A stretch of DNA of 64,000 nucleotides from the NCBI GenBank assembly GCA_934101795.1, contig CAKORY010000001.1, forward strand, positions 182,035 to 246,034, in the 5' to 3' direction. The DNA comes from an uncultured Bacilli bacterium. Lineage in GTDB: Bacteria > Bacillota_I > Bacilli_A > RF39 > UBA660. A program made the translations under genes and the position numbers. The notes under the pieces are model-generated. The model ran no database searches, was not told where the DNA came from, and saw nothing but the letters and a program-made list of their open reading frames with translations. Shown in pieces: positions 6,599 through 16,126 of this stretch (within the stretch, counting starts at the first letter, position 1; each line of letters starts with the position of its first letter).

Positions 6599-8695
6599 AT
6601 GGAAGAAGAAATATTAGAAGAAATTAATAATAATGCTAATGAAATAGTTGAGATTGATGAGAATGAAGAGATAAGTAATACTCAATATGATATGGAGCAA
6701 GTAAATATACCTAAGAGTAAAAAAGAAAAAAAACCAAGTAAATGGAGTAAACTTGATAAGAAAAAGAAGATAATTATAATAGTTAGTATTGTAATAGTTT
6801 TACTTGTTATTGTTGGAATTATATTATACTTTTTAGTATTTAAAAAAGATAATACAGTTGATAAACCTAAAGATCCTGTTGTAGTTATTGAAAAAGATAA
6901 TTATAGATATGAAGATGGTAAACTTATATTTATTGATAAAGATAAAAATGAATTAGGTAGTTATATTTGTGAAAATAAAAGTGAAAATTTATGTTATGTA
7001 GCAAATTTTAGTAATGAAGATGATTTTGATTCATTTAAAAGAGTATATGAAAGTGGTTTACCTATTGATAATAGAACTGATATAATACTTAATAATTACG
7101 TATTTGTATATGATAATATGAAAAAAGAAAATGGGAATGTAGTATTATATGATATAAGTAAAGAAAAAGTATTAGATACTTATAGCTTAGTTAAAGAAGT
7201 TAAAGATAGTAAAATTATATATAAAAAAGATAATAAATATGGATTAATTGAGATAAGTGATAATGAAGTAAAAGATGTTATTCAAAATTCTTATGAGTAT
7301 ATGGGTTATATTGAAGATACTGATGCTTTAGTAGTTTCTGCTAATAATAATTATTCTTTAGTTGATTTTGATGGTAAAGAATTATCTAAAAATGTTCCAG
7401 GTTCTATTAAAACATTTGATGGAAGTAGTATTAGTGTTAAAGTTGGAAGTAATTGCTATGTCTATGGTTATGATGGAAAACTTAAGGTAGAAGATGGTTA
7501 TGATTATATAAGATTTGTAGATAACTATGCTATTGCTGCAGATGGTAAGAAACTATATGTGTATGATAAAGATGGAAGTCCAATGAATATGGATGGTGTT
7601 AGAATAGATAGCAATAGTTATAATACAAAACTAATATTTAATGATAATTTAAGACAAGTTGGTAAAGAAGAAGCATTTAATGCATCTGTTACTGGAAAAA
7701 CAATGCGTATTGAATATGGTGATGAAGCTGCTAGAATTAATTTAAATGAAGGTGCTTTTAATAAATCTTTAGAATATGTAAGTTATTTTGAAGGAAAATT
7801 GTATTTTTATAGCGATAGTGAAAAGACTGATCTTCTTGGAAGTTATGCTTGTAATTATGCTAATGGTGTTTCTGAAGGAGATGAAGTACTAGGTAATTGT
7901 TTTATTGCTAAAGAAAGTAATATATTTAAAAGTGGAGAAAAAATAGATAATGGATATGTACCAATCTATAATAAACGCTATGTCTTTATAGCAGATACTA
8001 AAGCTCCGAATGCAAATGATAATATTATTCTTTGGGATTTAAAAGATAAGAAAAAGATTGCAACATATAAATCAGTTGATGCAGGTTTTCATGATATAAC
8101 TAATAAAATAAACTACATTGATACTGCAGGTACTTTGGTTGTTTCTAAAAGTGCTGAAGATGATGCTTATGGTGTTATAAATATAGCACAAAGTTCTGTA
8201 AAAGGAATTATTCCATTTAGAATAAAAGATTCTGATGGTAATGTAAGAGCTACAAATACATCATTTAAACAAGTAGATGAGTATTATGTAATTAAAAGAA
8301 GTGATGATACATACCATATTTATGATAATAAAGGTAATGAACTTGCTAAAAATGTAAATACTAAATATGAAATTGTTAAGTATAAGAATGGATATTTAAT
8401 GGTTAAAAATAATGATAAGTATTTGATATATGATAAAGATGGCAAAATAGTAAGTGATGAATATAAAAATATTATTATGGAAAATAGATTTTATATAACT
8501 ATTGATAAAGATAATGTTGTTGGTGTTTTTAAATATGATAGTAAAAATGATTTAACTCGTACTCTTGGAGAAGTAATTAAACTTGATAGTGATGATTATT
8601 CTAAAGAGTTATCATATGTTGTTAAAGATAGTATTTTAAAAATAACTTATAGTCATGATGGAAGTACTACAAGTGTAGAAATAAATATTGGGTAG
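6599..8695 (+). CDS. Large bitopic surface protein with beta-propeller-like repeats
   Basis: 698 residues. An acidic cytoplasmic N-terminus (about 1-40) and a basic stretch (SKKEKKPSKWSKLDKKKK) precede one transmembrane helix (about 60-83), giving an N-in/C-out orientation. The extracellular part is built of irregular repeats with YDKDGK, YDNKGNEL and DFDGKEL turns, reminiscent of WG/KWG-type or propeller blades. Two Cys pairs (YICENKSENLCYV; SYACNY with GNCFIA) could form disulfides. I do not recognise a family. AAGGGAG before the ATG is a good ribosome site. It lies just after the variable lectin gene and 5 nt before a shorter protein of the same style, so the three may form a surface module. 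Confidence 0.7.
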   Translation: MEEEILEEINNNANEIVEIDENEEISNTQYDMEQVNIPKSKKEKKPSKWSKLDKKKKIIIIVSIVIVLLVIVGIILYFLVFKKDNTVDKPKDPVVVIEKDNYRYEDGKLIFIDKDKNELGSYICENKSENLCYVANFSNEDDFDSFKRVYESGLPIDNRTDIILNNYVFVYDNMKKENGNVVLYDISKEKVLDTYSLVKEVKDSKIIYKKDNKYGLIEISDNEVKDVIQNSYEYMGYIEDTDALVVSANNNYSLVDFDGKELSKNVPGSIKTFDGSSISVKVGSNCYVYGYDGKLKVEDGYDYIRFVDNYAIAADGKKLYVYDKDGSPMNMDGVRIDSNSYNTKLIFNDNLRQVGKEEAFNASVTGKTMRIEYGDEAARINLNEGAFNKSLEYVSYFEGKLYFYSDSEKTDLLGSYACNYANGVSEGDEVLGNCFIAKESNIFKSGEKIDNGYVPIYNKRYVFIADTKAPNANDNIILWDLKDKKKIATYKSVDAGFHDITNKINYIDTAGTLVVSKSAEDDAYGVINIAQSSVKGIIPFRIKDSDGNVRATNTSFKQVDEYYVIKRSDDTYHIYDNKGNELAKNVNTKYEIVKYKNGYLMVKNNDKYLIYDKDGKIVSDEYKNIIMENRFYITIDKDNVVGVFKYDSKNDLTRTLGEVIKLDSDDYSKELSYVVKDSILKITYSHDGSTTSVEINIG

Positions 8696-8700
8696 ATAAT

Positions 8701-9612
8701 ATGAAGGATAAAAAGACATTAATAACAATAGTTGTGCTTTTGGCAATATTTTTACCTATTGGGCTAGTTGGTACTATTAAACATTTTAGTTTGCCTAAAC
8801 AATTAGATAATGGTATAGAAAATCCAGATAAAGAATTTATACATAATAATAAAGTTTATTTCTATATAGGAGATAAATTAATGAGTACTTATGAATGTAG
8901 TACTTGTTCTATAGCTGATACTGTAATTGATGATAGTAAATATCATACAAATTATTATAAAGGCGATGATTTAGTCTTATCTGGGGTTATAAACAACTTC
9001 TTTAGTGTATTTAAGAAAGATAATAATTATGTTTTATATAATGTAGTAAGTAAAGGTATTGTTGATCAGTATAAAGAAATTAAAAATTATAATACTGAAT
9101 CTACAAGTAGTTTTTTAATAAATCATAAAAGTAGTGGATGGGGAGTTTTATTCTTTGAAATTGGTAAAGTTGCTATTGCAAGTGAATATGATTATATTTC
9201 ATTACCATCACATTTAATTAATAAAAAGCTAGATACTTCTAAATTTATTGCTATGAGAAGTAATTTGTGGTATATATTAAAAGATGATGGAACTTCAGTT
9301 CATAAAGCTTTAAGAAGTGAAATAGTAGATTTTAATGATAATTATTATATAACATATGATAATGGATATCATATATATGACTATGAAGATGTAGAATATT
9401 TAAGTGCTTTACCTAAGACTAATGTATATGGTGTTGGAGATTATATATTTATAATTAATGATAAACAATTATTTATTTATAAGAATTTAAATGAAGCTAT
9501 GGTTAAATTTATGACTCTTCCAGATTATAAAGATTTATATTTTTCAGTAGAAGAAAAGGGAATTGATATTATAATTGATGGAAATGTTGTAGAAACACTT
9601 GAACTTAGTTAA
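8701..9612 (+). CDS. Bitopic surface protein related to its upstream neighbour
   Basis: 303 residues. Residues about 6-27 are a transmembrane anchor (LITIVVLLAIFLPIGLVGTI). The exterior has the same style as the preceding protein: FIHNNKVYFYIGDKLMSTYE followed by a CSTCS motif corresponds to the YEDGKLIFIDKDKNELGSYI region and CENK motif there, and YDYEDVEYLS turns recur. It is about half the length, so it looks like a shortened paralogue. It starts 5 nt after the upstream stop, so the two are almost certainly one operon. Function unknown. Confidence 0.7.
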   Translation: MKDKKTLITIVVLLAIFLPIGLVGTIKHFSLPKQLDNGIENPDKEFIHNNKVYFYIGDKLMSTYECSTCSIADTVIDDSKYHTNYYKGDDLVLSGVINNFFSVFKKDNNYVLYNVVSKGIVDQYKEIKNYNTESTSSFLINHKSSGWGVLFFEIGKVAIASEYDYISLPSHLINKKLDTSKFIAMRSNLWYILKDDGTSVHKALRSEIVDFNDNYYITYDNGYHIYDYEDVEYLSALPKTNVYGVGDYIFIINDKQLFIYKNLNEAMVKFMTLPDYKDLYFSVEEKGIDIIIDGNVVETLELS

Positions 9613-9671
9613 ATTATTTGTTAAAATAAGTTCGTATTTTGATGATTTTTGAGGAGTAATATAATTTATTT

Positions 9672-9820
9672 TAAAGAGAGTTAGTGGGTGGTGGAAACTA
9701 ATAAAGAGATTATATGAAGGTTGCAAAATGAAAAATAATGCAGAGATGCTATAAAATCAATTAAGTTAAATAAAAGGATGGTACCGTCAAGAAATGACTC
9801 CTTGGTATCATTCTTTTTTT
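9672..9820 (+). ncRNA. T-box leader (presumed tRNA-Val responsive)
   Basis: AAAGAGAG (9673-9680) begins a Stem I-like fold with the GGGTGGTGG distal element. The T-box core GGATGGTACCGTC lies at about 9776-9788, close to the canonical GGTGG(N)ACCGCG. AAAAGGATGGTACC (9772-9785) can pair with GGTATCATTCTTTT (9804-9817) using G-U pairs to form the terminator, followed by T residues. A TATAAT (9660-9665) upstream is a possible -10. The specifier is probably the GTT in GAAGGTTGC (9716-9724), a Val codon, matching valS downstream. Uncharged tRNA would favour antitermination of the peptidase-valS operon. Confidence 0.85.
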
Positions 9821-9837
9821 GTTTTAGGAAGTGACAA

Positions 9838-10443
9838 ATGATAGGGTTTAAATATGAAAATAATGGATTAAATGATAAACAATTGGTTGAATTAAATGAA
9901 TTTTTAGTTGTGAAAATTAAAGAAATTGAAAACTTCTTTAATTTCAATAAAAATATAAATATAACAATTAAGATTTTTGAAACTAAAAATGATTTAGATA
10001 ATTATGTAGTTAATAGACTTTCTTTTAAACCATATGATTATGTAGTTGGCTTAATAGAAAGTAATATTAATACTATTCTATGTTGTAGTTATAATGATTA
10101 TGATAATACGGTTCATAAGAAAGAAACATTTCTGGATTATAAAAAAATGATATTGCATGAGTGTACTCATATTTTACACACTTACTATATGAGTCATGAT
10201 GATCCTTATTTTTATCAATATTTGTGGGAAGGAATTGCATGTTATTTAACTAATCAATATGATGAATGTAATATTGAAAATATTAAAGTTGAGGATGTTT
10301 TAAATGAAAAGGTGTCATATCGAGTCTATTTTTCTATTATAAAAAGAATTGGAGAAACATATGGGGAAGAAAAATTAAAAGATATTTTAAAATTTGAAAA
10401 AGATAGTTTGAATATACTAAAAGAAATTATAAATAAAGAATAG
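9838..10443 (+). CDS. Small gluzincin-type zinc metallopeptidase
   Basis: 201 residues. The motif MILHECTHILHTYY contains HExxH (HECTH, about residues 105-109). LWEGIACYL some 25 residues later supplies the Glu expected as third zinc ligand in gluzincins (peptidase-MA-like families). No signal peptide or transmembrane helix is visible, so it is probably cytoplasmic. It lies between a T-box leader and valS, 14 nt before the latter, so its expression should rise when charged tRNA-Val is scarce. An attractive inference is that it releases amino acids from peptides, but substrate and partner are unknown. Confidence 0.75.
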   Translation: MIGFKYENNGLNDKQLVELNEFLVVKIKEIENFFNFNKNINITIKIFETKNDLDNYVVNRLSFKPYDYVVGLIESNINTILCCSYNDYDNTVHKKETFLDYKKMILHECTHILHTYYMSHDDPYFYQYLWEGIACYLTNQYDECNIENIKVEDVLNEKVSYRVYFSIIKRIGETYGEEKLKDILKFEKDSLNILKEIINKE

Positions 10444-10457
10444 GATGTGAAGAAAAA

Positions 10458-12977
10458 ATGTTAGAAAAAAAGTATAATCATTTGGAAGTAGAAAATGGTA
10501 AATATGAAAAATGGGTTAAAAATGGTTATTTTGAAGAAAGAGAAGGAGGAAAGCCTTATGCTATTGTTATTCCACCACCTAATGTAACTGGTAAACTTCA
10601 TTTAGGTCATGCTTGGGATACAACTCTTCAAGATATTATTATTCGTTTTAAGAAAATGCAAGGATTTAATGCTATTTGGATTCCTGGTATGGATCATGCT
10701 GGTATTGCAACTCAAGCTAAAGTTGATGCTAAACTTAAAGATATGGGTATTAAGCCTAGAGAACTTGATAGGGATGAGTGGCTTCGTTATGCTTGGGATT
10801 GGAAAAATGAATATGCTGAAAATATCCATAAACAATGGGCTAAGTTAGGTCTTGCTTTATGTTATTCAAAAGAAAGATTTACTCTTGATGAAGGATTAAA
10901 TAGAGCTGTTAATCATGTATTTAAAACACTTTTTGATGAAGGTTTAATATATCGTGGAGAAAGAATTATTAACTGGGATCCTGCTCAAATGACAGCACTT
11001 TCTAATGAAGAAGTTATTTATAAAGAAGTAAAAGGGGCTTTTTATCATATTAAATATTATTTAGAAAATAGTGATGAATACTTGGAAGTTGCCACAACTA
11101 GACCTGAAACGTTATTTGGGGATACAGCAGTTGCAGTTAATCCAGATGATGAAAGATATAAAGATTTAATTGGTAAAAATGTCGTTTTACCAGTAGTTGG
11201 TAAACTTATTCCAATTGTTGGTGATGAACATGCTGATCCTCTATTTGGCACAGGTATTGTTAAGATTACTCCGGCTCACGATCCTAATGACTTTGAAGTT
11301 GGTAATAGACATAACTTAGAGAGAATTATTTGTATAAATCCTGATGGAACTATGAATGAAAATGCAGGAAAGTTTGCTGGTCTTGATAGATTTGTTGCCC
11401 GTGAAAAGTTAGTGGAATATTTAAAAGAAAATGATTTACTTATAAGTGTTGAAGAAATAATGCATAATGTTGGACATAGTGAGAGAAGTGGAGTAATGGT
11501 TGAACCATATCTTTCTAAACAATGGTTTGTTAAAATGCGTCCACTTGCTGATAGAGTATTAGAAAATCAAAAGAATAAAGATACTAAAGTAAATTTTGTA
11601 CCAACTAGATATGAAAAAATTATGAATCACTGGATGGAAATAACTTATGACTGGTGTATTTCTCGTCAGCTTTGGTGGGGACATAGAATTCCCGCTTGGT
11701 ATAAAGGTGATGAAGTTTACGTAGGTGAAGTTGCCCCCGATGGTGATGGCTGGGTTCAAGATAGTGATGTTTTAGATACTTGGTTCTCAAGTGCTTTATG
11801 GCCATTTTCAACACTTGGATGGCCAGAAGAAACTGAAGATTTTAAGAAATTTTATCCAAATAACGTTTTAGTTACAGGTTATGATATTATTCCATTTTGG
11901 GTTAATCGTATGACTTTCCAAGGTCTTCATTTTACAGGCAAAAGACCATTTAAAGATTGTTTAATTCATGGACTTATTCGTGATAAAAATGGTAGAAAAA
12001 TGAGTAAATCTTTAGGGAATGGTGTAGATCCAATGGATGTTATAGATACTTATGGTGCAGATGCTCTAAGATTTTTCTTAACAACATCTACATCCGCTGG
12101 AACTGATTTAAGATACGATGAAGAAAAAGTAAAAGCAAGTTGGAATTTTATTAATAAATTATGGAATGCTTCTCGTTTTGTTTTTATGAATATTGAAGAT
12201 TTAAATTCTTTAAGTTTTGATAATTTAAAACTGGAAGATAAATGGATTTTAACAAGTTTAAATAATACTATTAAAAGTGTAACTAAGAATATGGAACAAT
12301 ATGATTTTAATAACGTTGGTACAGAAATTTATAGTTTTGTATGGAATGATTTTTGTGATAATTATATTGAAGCAGCTAAATTTAGCTTAGATGATGCAAC
12401 AACTAAATCTGTACTTTGTTATGTTCTTACTTGCATACTTAAAATGCTTCATCCATTTATGCCTTATGTTACTGATGAACTTTATAGTAATCTGCCAATG
12501 CATGAAGAAAATATAATTTTATCTGAATATCCAAAATATAATAGCAAAGAAGTATTTAAAAATGAATATGAAGTATTTGGAAATATTATCGAATTTATTA
12601 AAGTATTTAGAAATGTAAAACTTGAAAACAAGATTGGTAAAGATTTTGGTATAAAGATAAATAATGAAGAGGATTATAATTTAATAATGAAACTACTTCG
12701 TATAAATTTAGATGAACATAAGAAACTAAATGGTACTAAATATAGTGTTATTTATAAAAATTATAATTTAGATATCTATTACGAAAAAGAAGTTACTGAT
12801 GAAGATATGATGCTTTTAAATAAACAAATTAGTGAACTTGAAGGATCAATTGAAAGAAGAAAGAAACTTTTAAGTAATGAAAATTATGTTGCTAAGGCAC
12901 CAAAAGAACTTGTAGAAAAAGAAAGACTTACTTTAAAGGCTGAAGAAGAAAAATTAGCTAAACTAAAAAATGAATAA
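10458..12977 (+). CDS. valS: Valyl-tRNA synthetase
   Basis: 839 residues, a full-length class Ia synthetase that attaches valine to tRNA-Val. The HIGH motif is HLGH in PPPNVTGKLHLGHAW (about residues 48-51). The editing (CP1) domain includes ATTRPETLFGDTAVAV and GTGIVKITPAHDPND. The KMSKS motif is in GRKMSKSLGNG (about residue 514). The VTGYDIIPFWVNRM segment is typical of ValRS. The C-terminal tail (LLNKQISELEGSIERRKKLL to the end) is the ValRS coiled-coil tRNA-binding arm. It is controlled by the upstream T-box and ends at a strong terminator. Confidence 0.98.
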   Translation: MLEKKYNHLEVENGKYEKWVKNGYFEEREGGKPYAIVIPPPNVTGKLHLGHAWDTTLQDIIIRFKKMQGFNAIWIPGMDHAGIATQAKVDAKLKDMGIKPRELDRDEWLRYAWDWKNEYAENIHKQWAKLGLALCYSKERFTLDEGLNRAVNHVFKTLFDEGLIYRGERIINWDPAQMTALSNEEVIYKEVKGAFYHIKYYLENSDEYLEVATTRPETLFGDTAVAVNPDDERYKDLIGKNVVLPVVGKLIPIVGDEHADPLFGTGIVKITPAHDPNDFEVGNRHNLERIICINPDGTMNENAGKFAGLDRFVAREKLVEYLKENDLLISVEEIMHNVGHSERSGVMVEPYLSKQWFVKMRPLADRVLENQKNKDTKVNFVPTRYEKIMNHWMEITYDWCISRQLWWGHRIPAWYKGDEVYVGEVAPDGDGWVQDSDVLDTWFSSALWPFSTLGWPEETEDFKKFYPNNVLVTGYDIIPFWVNRMTFQGLHFTGKRPFKDCLIHGLIRDKNGRKMSKSLGNGVDPMDVIDTYGADALRFFLTTSTSAGTDLRYDEEKVKASWNFINKLWNASRFVFMNIEDLNSLSFDNLKLEDKWILTSLNNTIKSVTKNMEQYDFNNVGTEIYSFVWNDFCDNYIEAAKFSLDDATTKSVLCYVLTCILKMLHPFMPYVTDELYSNLPMHEENIILSEYPKYNSKEVFKNEYEVFGNIIEFIKVFRNVKLENKIGKDFGIKINNEEDYNLIMKLLRINLDEHKKLNGTKYSVIYKNYNLDIYYEKEVTDEDMMLLNKQISELEGSIERRKKLLSNENYVAKAPKELVEKERLTLKAEEEKLAKLKNE

Positions 12978-12984
12978 TATAATT

Positions 12985-13015
12985 GGCTATTAGAGGTGTT
13001 CTAATAGTCTTTTTT
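12985..13015 (+). terminator. Intrinsic terminator after valS
   Basis: GGCTATTAG (12985-12993) pairs with CTAATAGTC (13001-13009), then TTTTTT. The region from here to about 13160 holds no gene that I can see. Confidence 0.85.
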
Positions 13016-13163
13016 GTTTGTATTTTGCACTAAATTAATAAAAAAATTTAAAAAAGGAAAAAATTGCATGCTTTAGGAAGAAAATGAATGTATATCAAAA
13101 TAATTGATTATATATGCTTATTCAAAAAAGGAATGGAAAAAAAGAAAATATTCTTATTAAAAA

Positions 13164-13192
13164 TTTACAAAATAAAATAAATTTGTTACAAT
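13164..13192 (+). promoter_or_regulatory. Promoter of lipid acyltransferase cluster
   Basis: TTTACA (13164-13169), 17 nt, TACAAT (13187-13192). GAGGAAAG begins about 8 nt after the -10, so the 5' leader should be very short. Confidence 0.7.
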
Positions 13193-13211
13193 ATTGTACG
13201 AGGAAAGATAT

Positions 13212-13784
13212 ATGAAAGATGCAATATTATATAAAATGTTAAGACCTCTTATTACGGGTGTTTATAAATTGTTTTTTACGCCGAAGTTTATTGGTATAGA
13301 AAATATTCCTAGTAGTGGCAGGGTGCTTTTGGCTGGTAATCACACTAGTAATTTTGATGCACCATTACTTATAAGTGCTACAAAGAGAAATGTTCATTTT
13401 TTAGCTAAAAAGGAGTTATGGGATGGCCCTAAAAAAATAATTTTTGCTAATATGGGGCTTATTCCAGTAGATAGAAAAAATAAAGATGGAAATGCTTTGA
13501 TTATGGCAGAGAGGTATCTTAAAAATGAAAAATTAGTTGGAATATTTCCTGAAGGAACAACGGAAAAAACTGGTGAAATGCTTAAGTTTAAAAAAGGTGC
13601 TGTTAAAATGGCGATGGATACTGATAGCCCAATTGTTCCTTTTGTAATTACTGGTAAATATAAATTGTTTTCTAAGAATTTAACTATTAAGTTTTTAAAG
13701 CCAATTAAATGTGATGGTGATATAAAGGAAGAAACAGAGAGGCTTATGAATATAATTAAAAAGGAAAGGGAGAATCTAAGATGA
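13212..13784 (+). CDS. plsC: 1-acyl-glycerol-3-phosphate acyltransferase family protein (PlsC-like)
   Basis: 190 residues from ATG 13212 (GAGGAAAG at 13200-13207). The acyltransferase block I motif NHTSNFD (HX4D) is present, followed by GPKKIIFANMGLIPVDR, the phosphate-binding FPEGTTEKTGE (block III) and SPIVPFVITGK (block IV). This family transfers an acyl chain to lysophosphatidic acid at the membrane. It is the first gene of a three-gene unit and overlaps the acyl-CoA synthetase gene by 4 nt. A second PlsC-like gene ends the unit, so the two may act on different positions or substrates. Confidence 0.88.
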   Translation: MKDAILYKMLRPLITGVYKLFFTPKFIGIENIPSSGRVLLAGNHTSNFDAPLLISATKRNVHFLAKKELWDGPKKIIFANMGLIPVDRKNKDGNALIMAERYLKNEKLVGIFPEGTTEKTGEMLKFKKGAVKMAMDTDSPIVPFVITGKYKLFSKNLTIKFLKPIKCDGDIKEETERLMNIIKKERENLR

Positions 13785-15514
13785 ATTTATTTGCATTTTT
13801 AAGAAGAAGAAAACCTATACCTGAACCATGGGCTAAATATTATACGAAAGAAGAATTAAATATAAAAATACCTGATATAAGCATGTATGATCAAGTGAAA
13901 AAAAGTAGTTATTTGTATCCAAATTATATAGCATATGAATATATGGGACGTAAGTGTAGTTATCAAAATTTTATTAAAGAAATAAATGCTTATGCCAAAG
14001 TTTTTACGAAGGCTGGGGTTAAGCATGGGGATATTGTTACAATAATGCTTCCAAACATGCCAAATGTTTTAATTAGTTTGTATGCATTAAATAAAATTGG
14101 GGCTATTGCTAATATGGTACATCCTTTGTCTAGTGAAGAAGAAATATTATTTAGTTTAAATTCTACGAAAAGTAAACATTTGATTATGTTAAACACTTTT
14201 TATTTAAAGATTGAAAATATTATAGATAAAACAGATGTAAAAGAAGTTATTTTTGCAAGTGCATCTGATTATATGCCTTTTTTTCTTAAAATTGGTTATA
14301 ATTTAAGTCAAATTGGTAAATATAAGAAGCATCCAAAGAAAGAAAAATATTTAAGTTGGAGTGAATTTTATAAAAAATATTATAGTGATGAATATATAAA
14401 ATTTCCTAAGTTTGGAAAAGATACACCTGCGGTTATAATTCATAGTGGGGGTACTAGTGGTACTCCTAAAAATGTTGTTATTCAGAATAGAGCATTTATT
14501 CTTGGAGCACTTCAAGAAAATATATCTATGAAAAATTTACATGCTGGTGATTGTTGTCTTGCTATTATGCCTAATTTTCATGGTTTTGGGTTAAGTGTTT
14601 TAATGCATACGCCACTTGCACTTGGTTGTTATACAATTTTAATTCCTCAATTTGATGCTAAAAAGTTTGATATTATGTTTCATAAGAAAAATCCATCATG
14701 TGTTTTGGGAGTGCCAACATTATTTGAAGCTTTAATGGGTAACAATAATGTTAAGAATTTGGATTTATCAAATTTGAAGTATATTGTTTCTGGTGGAGAC
14801 ATTCTACCTAAATCTTTGGAAAATAAAATGAATAAATATTTAAAAGAACATAATTCACCAGGAAAAATTACTCAAGGATATGGACTATCTGAGGCTTTGG
14901 CAGCTGTTTGTCTTGCTTGTGATGATGTAAATAAATCTGGTTCAGTTGGCATACCACTTGCAGGAAATCAAGTTAAGATTATTGATCCAGCAACTAGAGA
15001 AACTTTAAAATATGGAAAAGTCGGGGAAATATGTGTTCATTCAAAAGCTTTTATGCAAGGGTACTTAAATGATGAAAGTGAAACGAATACAGCGCTTCAA
15101 GTGCATAAAGATGGACATGTTTGGCTTCATACTGGTGATTTAGGTTATATGGATGAAGATGGTTTTGTTTTTTATAAAGGTAGACTTAAGAGAATGATTG
15201 TGTCAAGTGGATATAACGTGTATCCTTCACATGTTGAAGAGGTTATTGAGTCACATCCAGCAGTTTTACAATGTACTGTTGTGGGTGTTCCTCATCCTTA
15301 TAAACAAGAAGTACCTAAAGCCTTTATAGTTTTAAAAGAAGGTTATATTGCTATGTTTGTTAAAGATGATATTAAGGCTTATTGTAAGAAAAAGTTATCT
15401 AAATATATGATACCAGCAGAATTTGTTTTTAGGAAAAGACTTCCTAAAACAAAACTGGGTAAGGTTGATTTTAAGAGCTTACAAAATGATACTCGAGGTG
15501 ATTATGATGAATAA
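13781..15514 (+). CDS. AMP-forming fatty acyl-CoA synthetase/ligase
   Basis: 577 residues of the ANL superfamily. The P-loop-like AMP-binding motif is IIHSGGTSGTPKNVVIQ (about residues 218-234). Others are GYGLSEALAAVC, the adenylate-binding TGDLGYMDEDGFVFYKGR with the hinge, and LKRMIVSSGYNVYPSHVEEVI; the C-terminal Lys is in RLPKTKLGKVDF. It should activate a fatty acid through acyl-AMP to acyl-CoA (or a related acyl donor). Being sandwiched between two PlsC-type acyltransferase genes with overlapping ends, it probably supplies acyl donors for phospholipid synthesis from exogenous fatty acids; that coupling is inference. Confidence 0.92.
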   Translation: MNLFAFLRRRKPIPEPWAKYYTKEELNIKIPDISMYDQVKKSSYLYPNYIAYEYMGRKCSYQNFIKEINAYAKVFTKAGVKHGDIVTIMLPNMPNVLISLYALNKIGAIANMVHPLSSEEEILFSLNSTKSKHLIMLNTFYLKIENIIDKTDVKEVIFASASDYMPFFLKIGYNLSQIGKYKKHPKKEKYLSWSEFYKKYYSDEYIKFPKFGKDTPAVIIHSGGTSGTPKNVVIQNRAFILGALQENISMKNLHAGDCCLAIMPNFHGFGLSVLMHTPLALGCYTILIPQFDAKKFDIMFHKKNPSCVLGVPTLFEALMGNNNVKNLDLSNLKYIVSGGDILPKSLENKMNKYLKEHNSPGKITQGYGLSEALAAVCLACDDVNKSGSVGIPLAGNQVKIIDPATRETLKYGKVGEICVHSKAFMQGYLNDESETNTALQVHKDGHVWLHTGDLGYMDEDGFVFYKGRLKRMIVSSGYNVYPSHVEEVIESHPAVLQCTVVGVPHPYKQEVPKAFIVLKEGYIAMFVKDDIKAYCKKKLSKYMIPAEFVFRKRLPKTKLGKVDFKSLQNDTRGDYDE

Positions 15515-16097
15515 AATGCCTTTTTTATATAGAATTGGCAGATTTATACTTGGACCTTTTTTTAAGTGGTATTATAATCCCACGATAATTGGAAAAGAAA
15601 ATATACCAAAAGAAGGTGCCATATTAATAGTGGGTAACCATAAGCATTTATATGATCAATGTTTATCAATTATTTCTACCAAAAGATTTATTAAATATAT
15701 GGCCAAAAGAGAATATTTTGATAATAAAAAAACAAGATGGTTCTTTAAATCAGTAGGATGTATTTCCGTTGATCGAAGTGTTCACGATGGTAAAGCAAAA
15801 GGAGAGGCAATTGAAACTCTTAAAAATGGAGGTGCTATTGGTCTTTTTCCTGAAGGAACTAGAAATAAAACTCAAGAGTTTTTACTTCCTTTCAAATTTG
15901 GTGCTGTTTCAATGGCCAAGAAAACTGATGCTTATTTAGTGCCATTTGGAATTACTGGCGATTATGTTTTTAGAAGTAAAAATTTAGTAATTAAATATGG
16001 TAAACCTTTTAAAGTAACAGATATGGAACTTGATGAAGCAAATAATTTGCTATATGAAACAGTAAAAAAATTAATGGAAGATACCTTGGGAAAGTAG
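15507..16097 (+). CDS. Second PlsC-like acyltransferase
   Basis: 196 residues from ATG 15507 (GAGGTGAT at 15494-15501; ATG 15504 directly before is an alternative). It has a block I motif NHKHLYD (HX4D), SVGCISVDR, FPEGTRNKTQEF and VPFGITGDYVF. It is clearly paralogous to the gene at 13212 but diverged. The start lies inside the end of the synthetase gene, so translation is coupled. It is expected to be membrane associated and to acylate a lysophospholipid-type acceptor. A terminator follows at once. Confidence 0.88.
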   Translation: MNKMPFLYRIGRFILGPFFKWYYNPTIIGKENIPKEGAILIVGNHKHLYDQCLSIISTKRFIKYMAKREYFDNKKTRWFFKSVGCISVDRSVHDGKAKGEAIETLKNGGAIGLFPEGTRNKTQEFLLPFKFGAVSMAKKTDAYLVPFGITGDYVFRSKNLVIKYGKPFKVTDMELDEANNLLYETVKKLMEDTLGK

Positions 16098-16117
16098 AAT
16101 TTATTCTACTTTTTTGT
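16092..16117 (+). terminator. Intrinsic terminator of the acyltransferase unit
   Basis: AAGTAGAAT (16092-16100) pairs with ATTCTACTT (16103-16111), then a T run; it overlaps the stop codon. Confidence 0.85.
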
Positions 16118-16126
16118 TATTTTGTG

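Noticed and set aside
13020..13160. Decayed gene between valS and the acyltransferase gene
   Set aside because: AT-rich sequence with scattered stops and no recognisable protein fragments.
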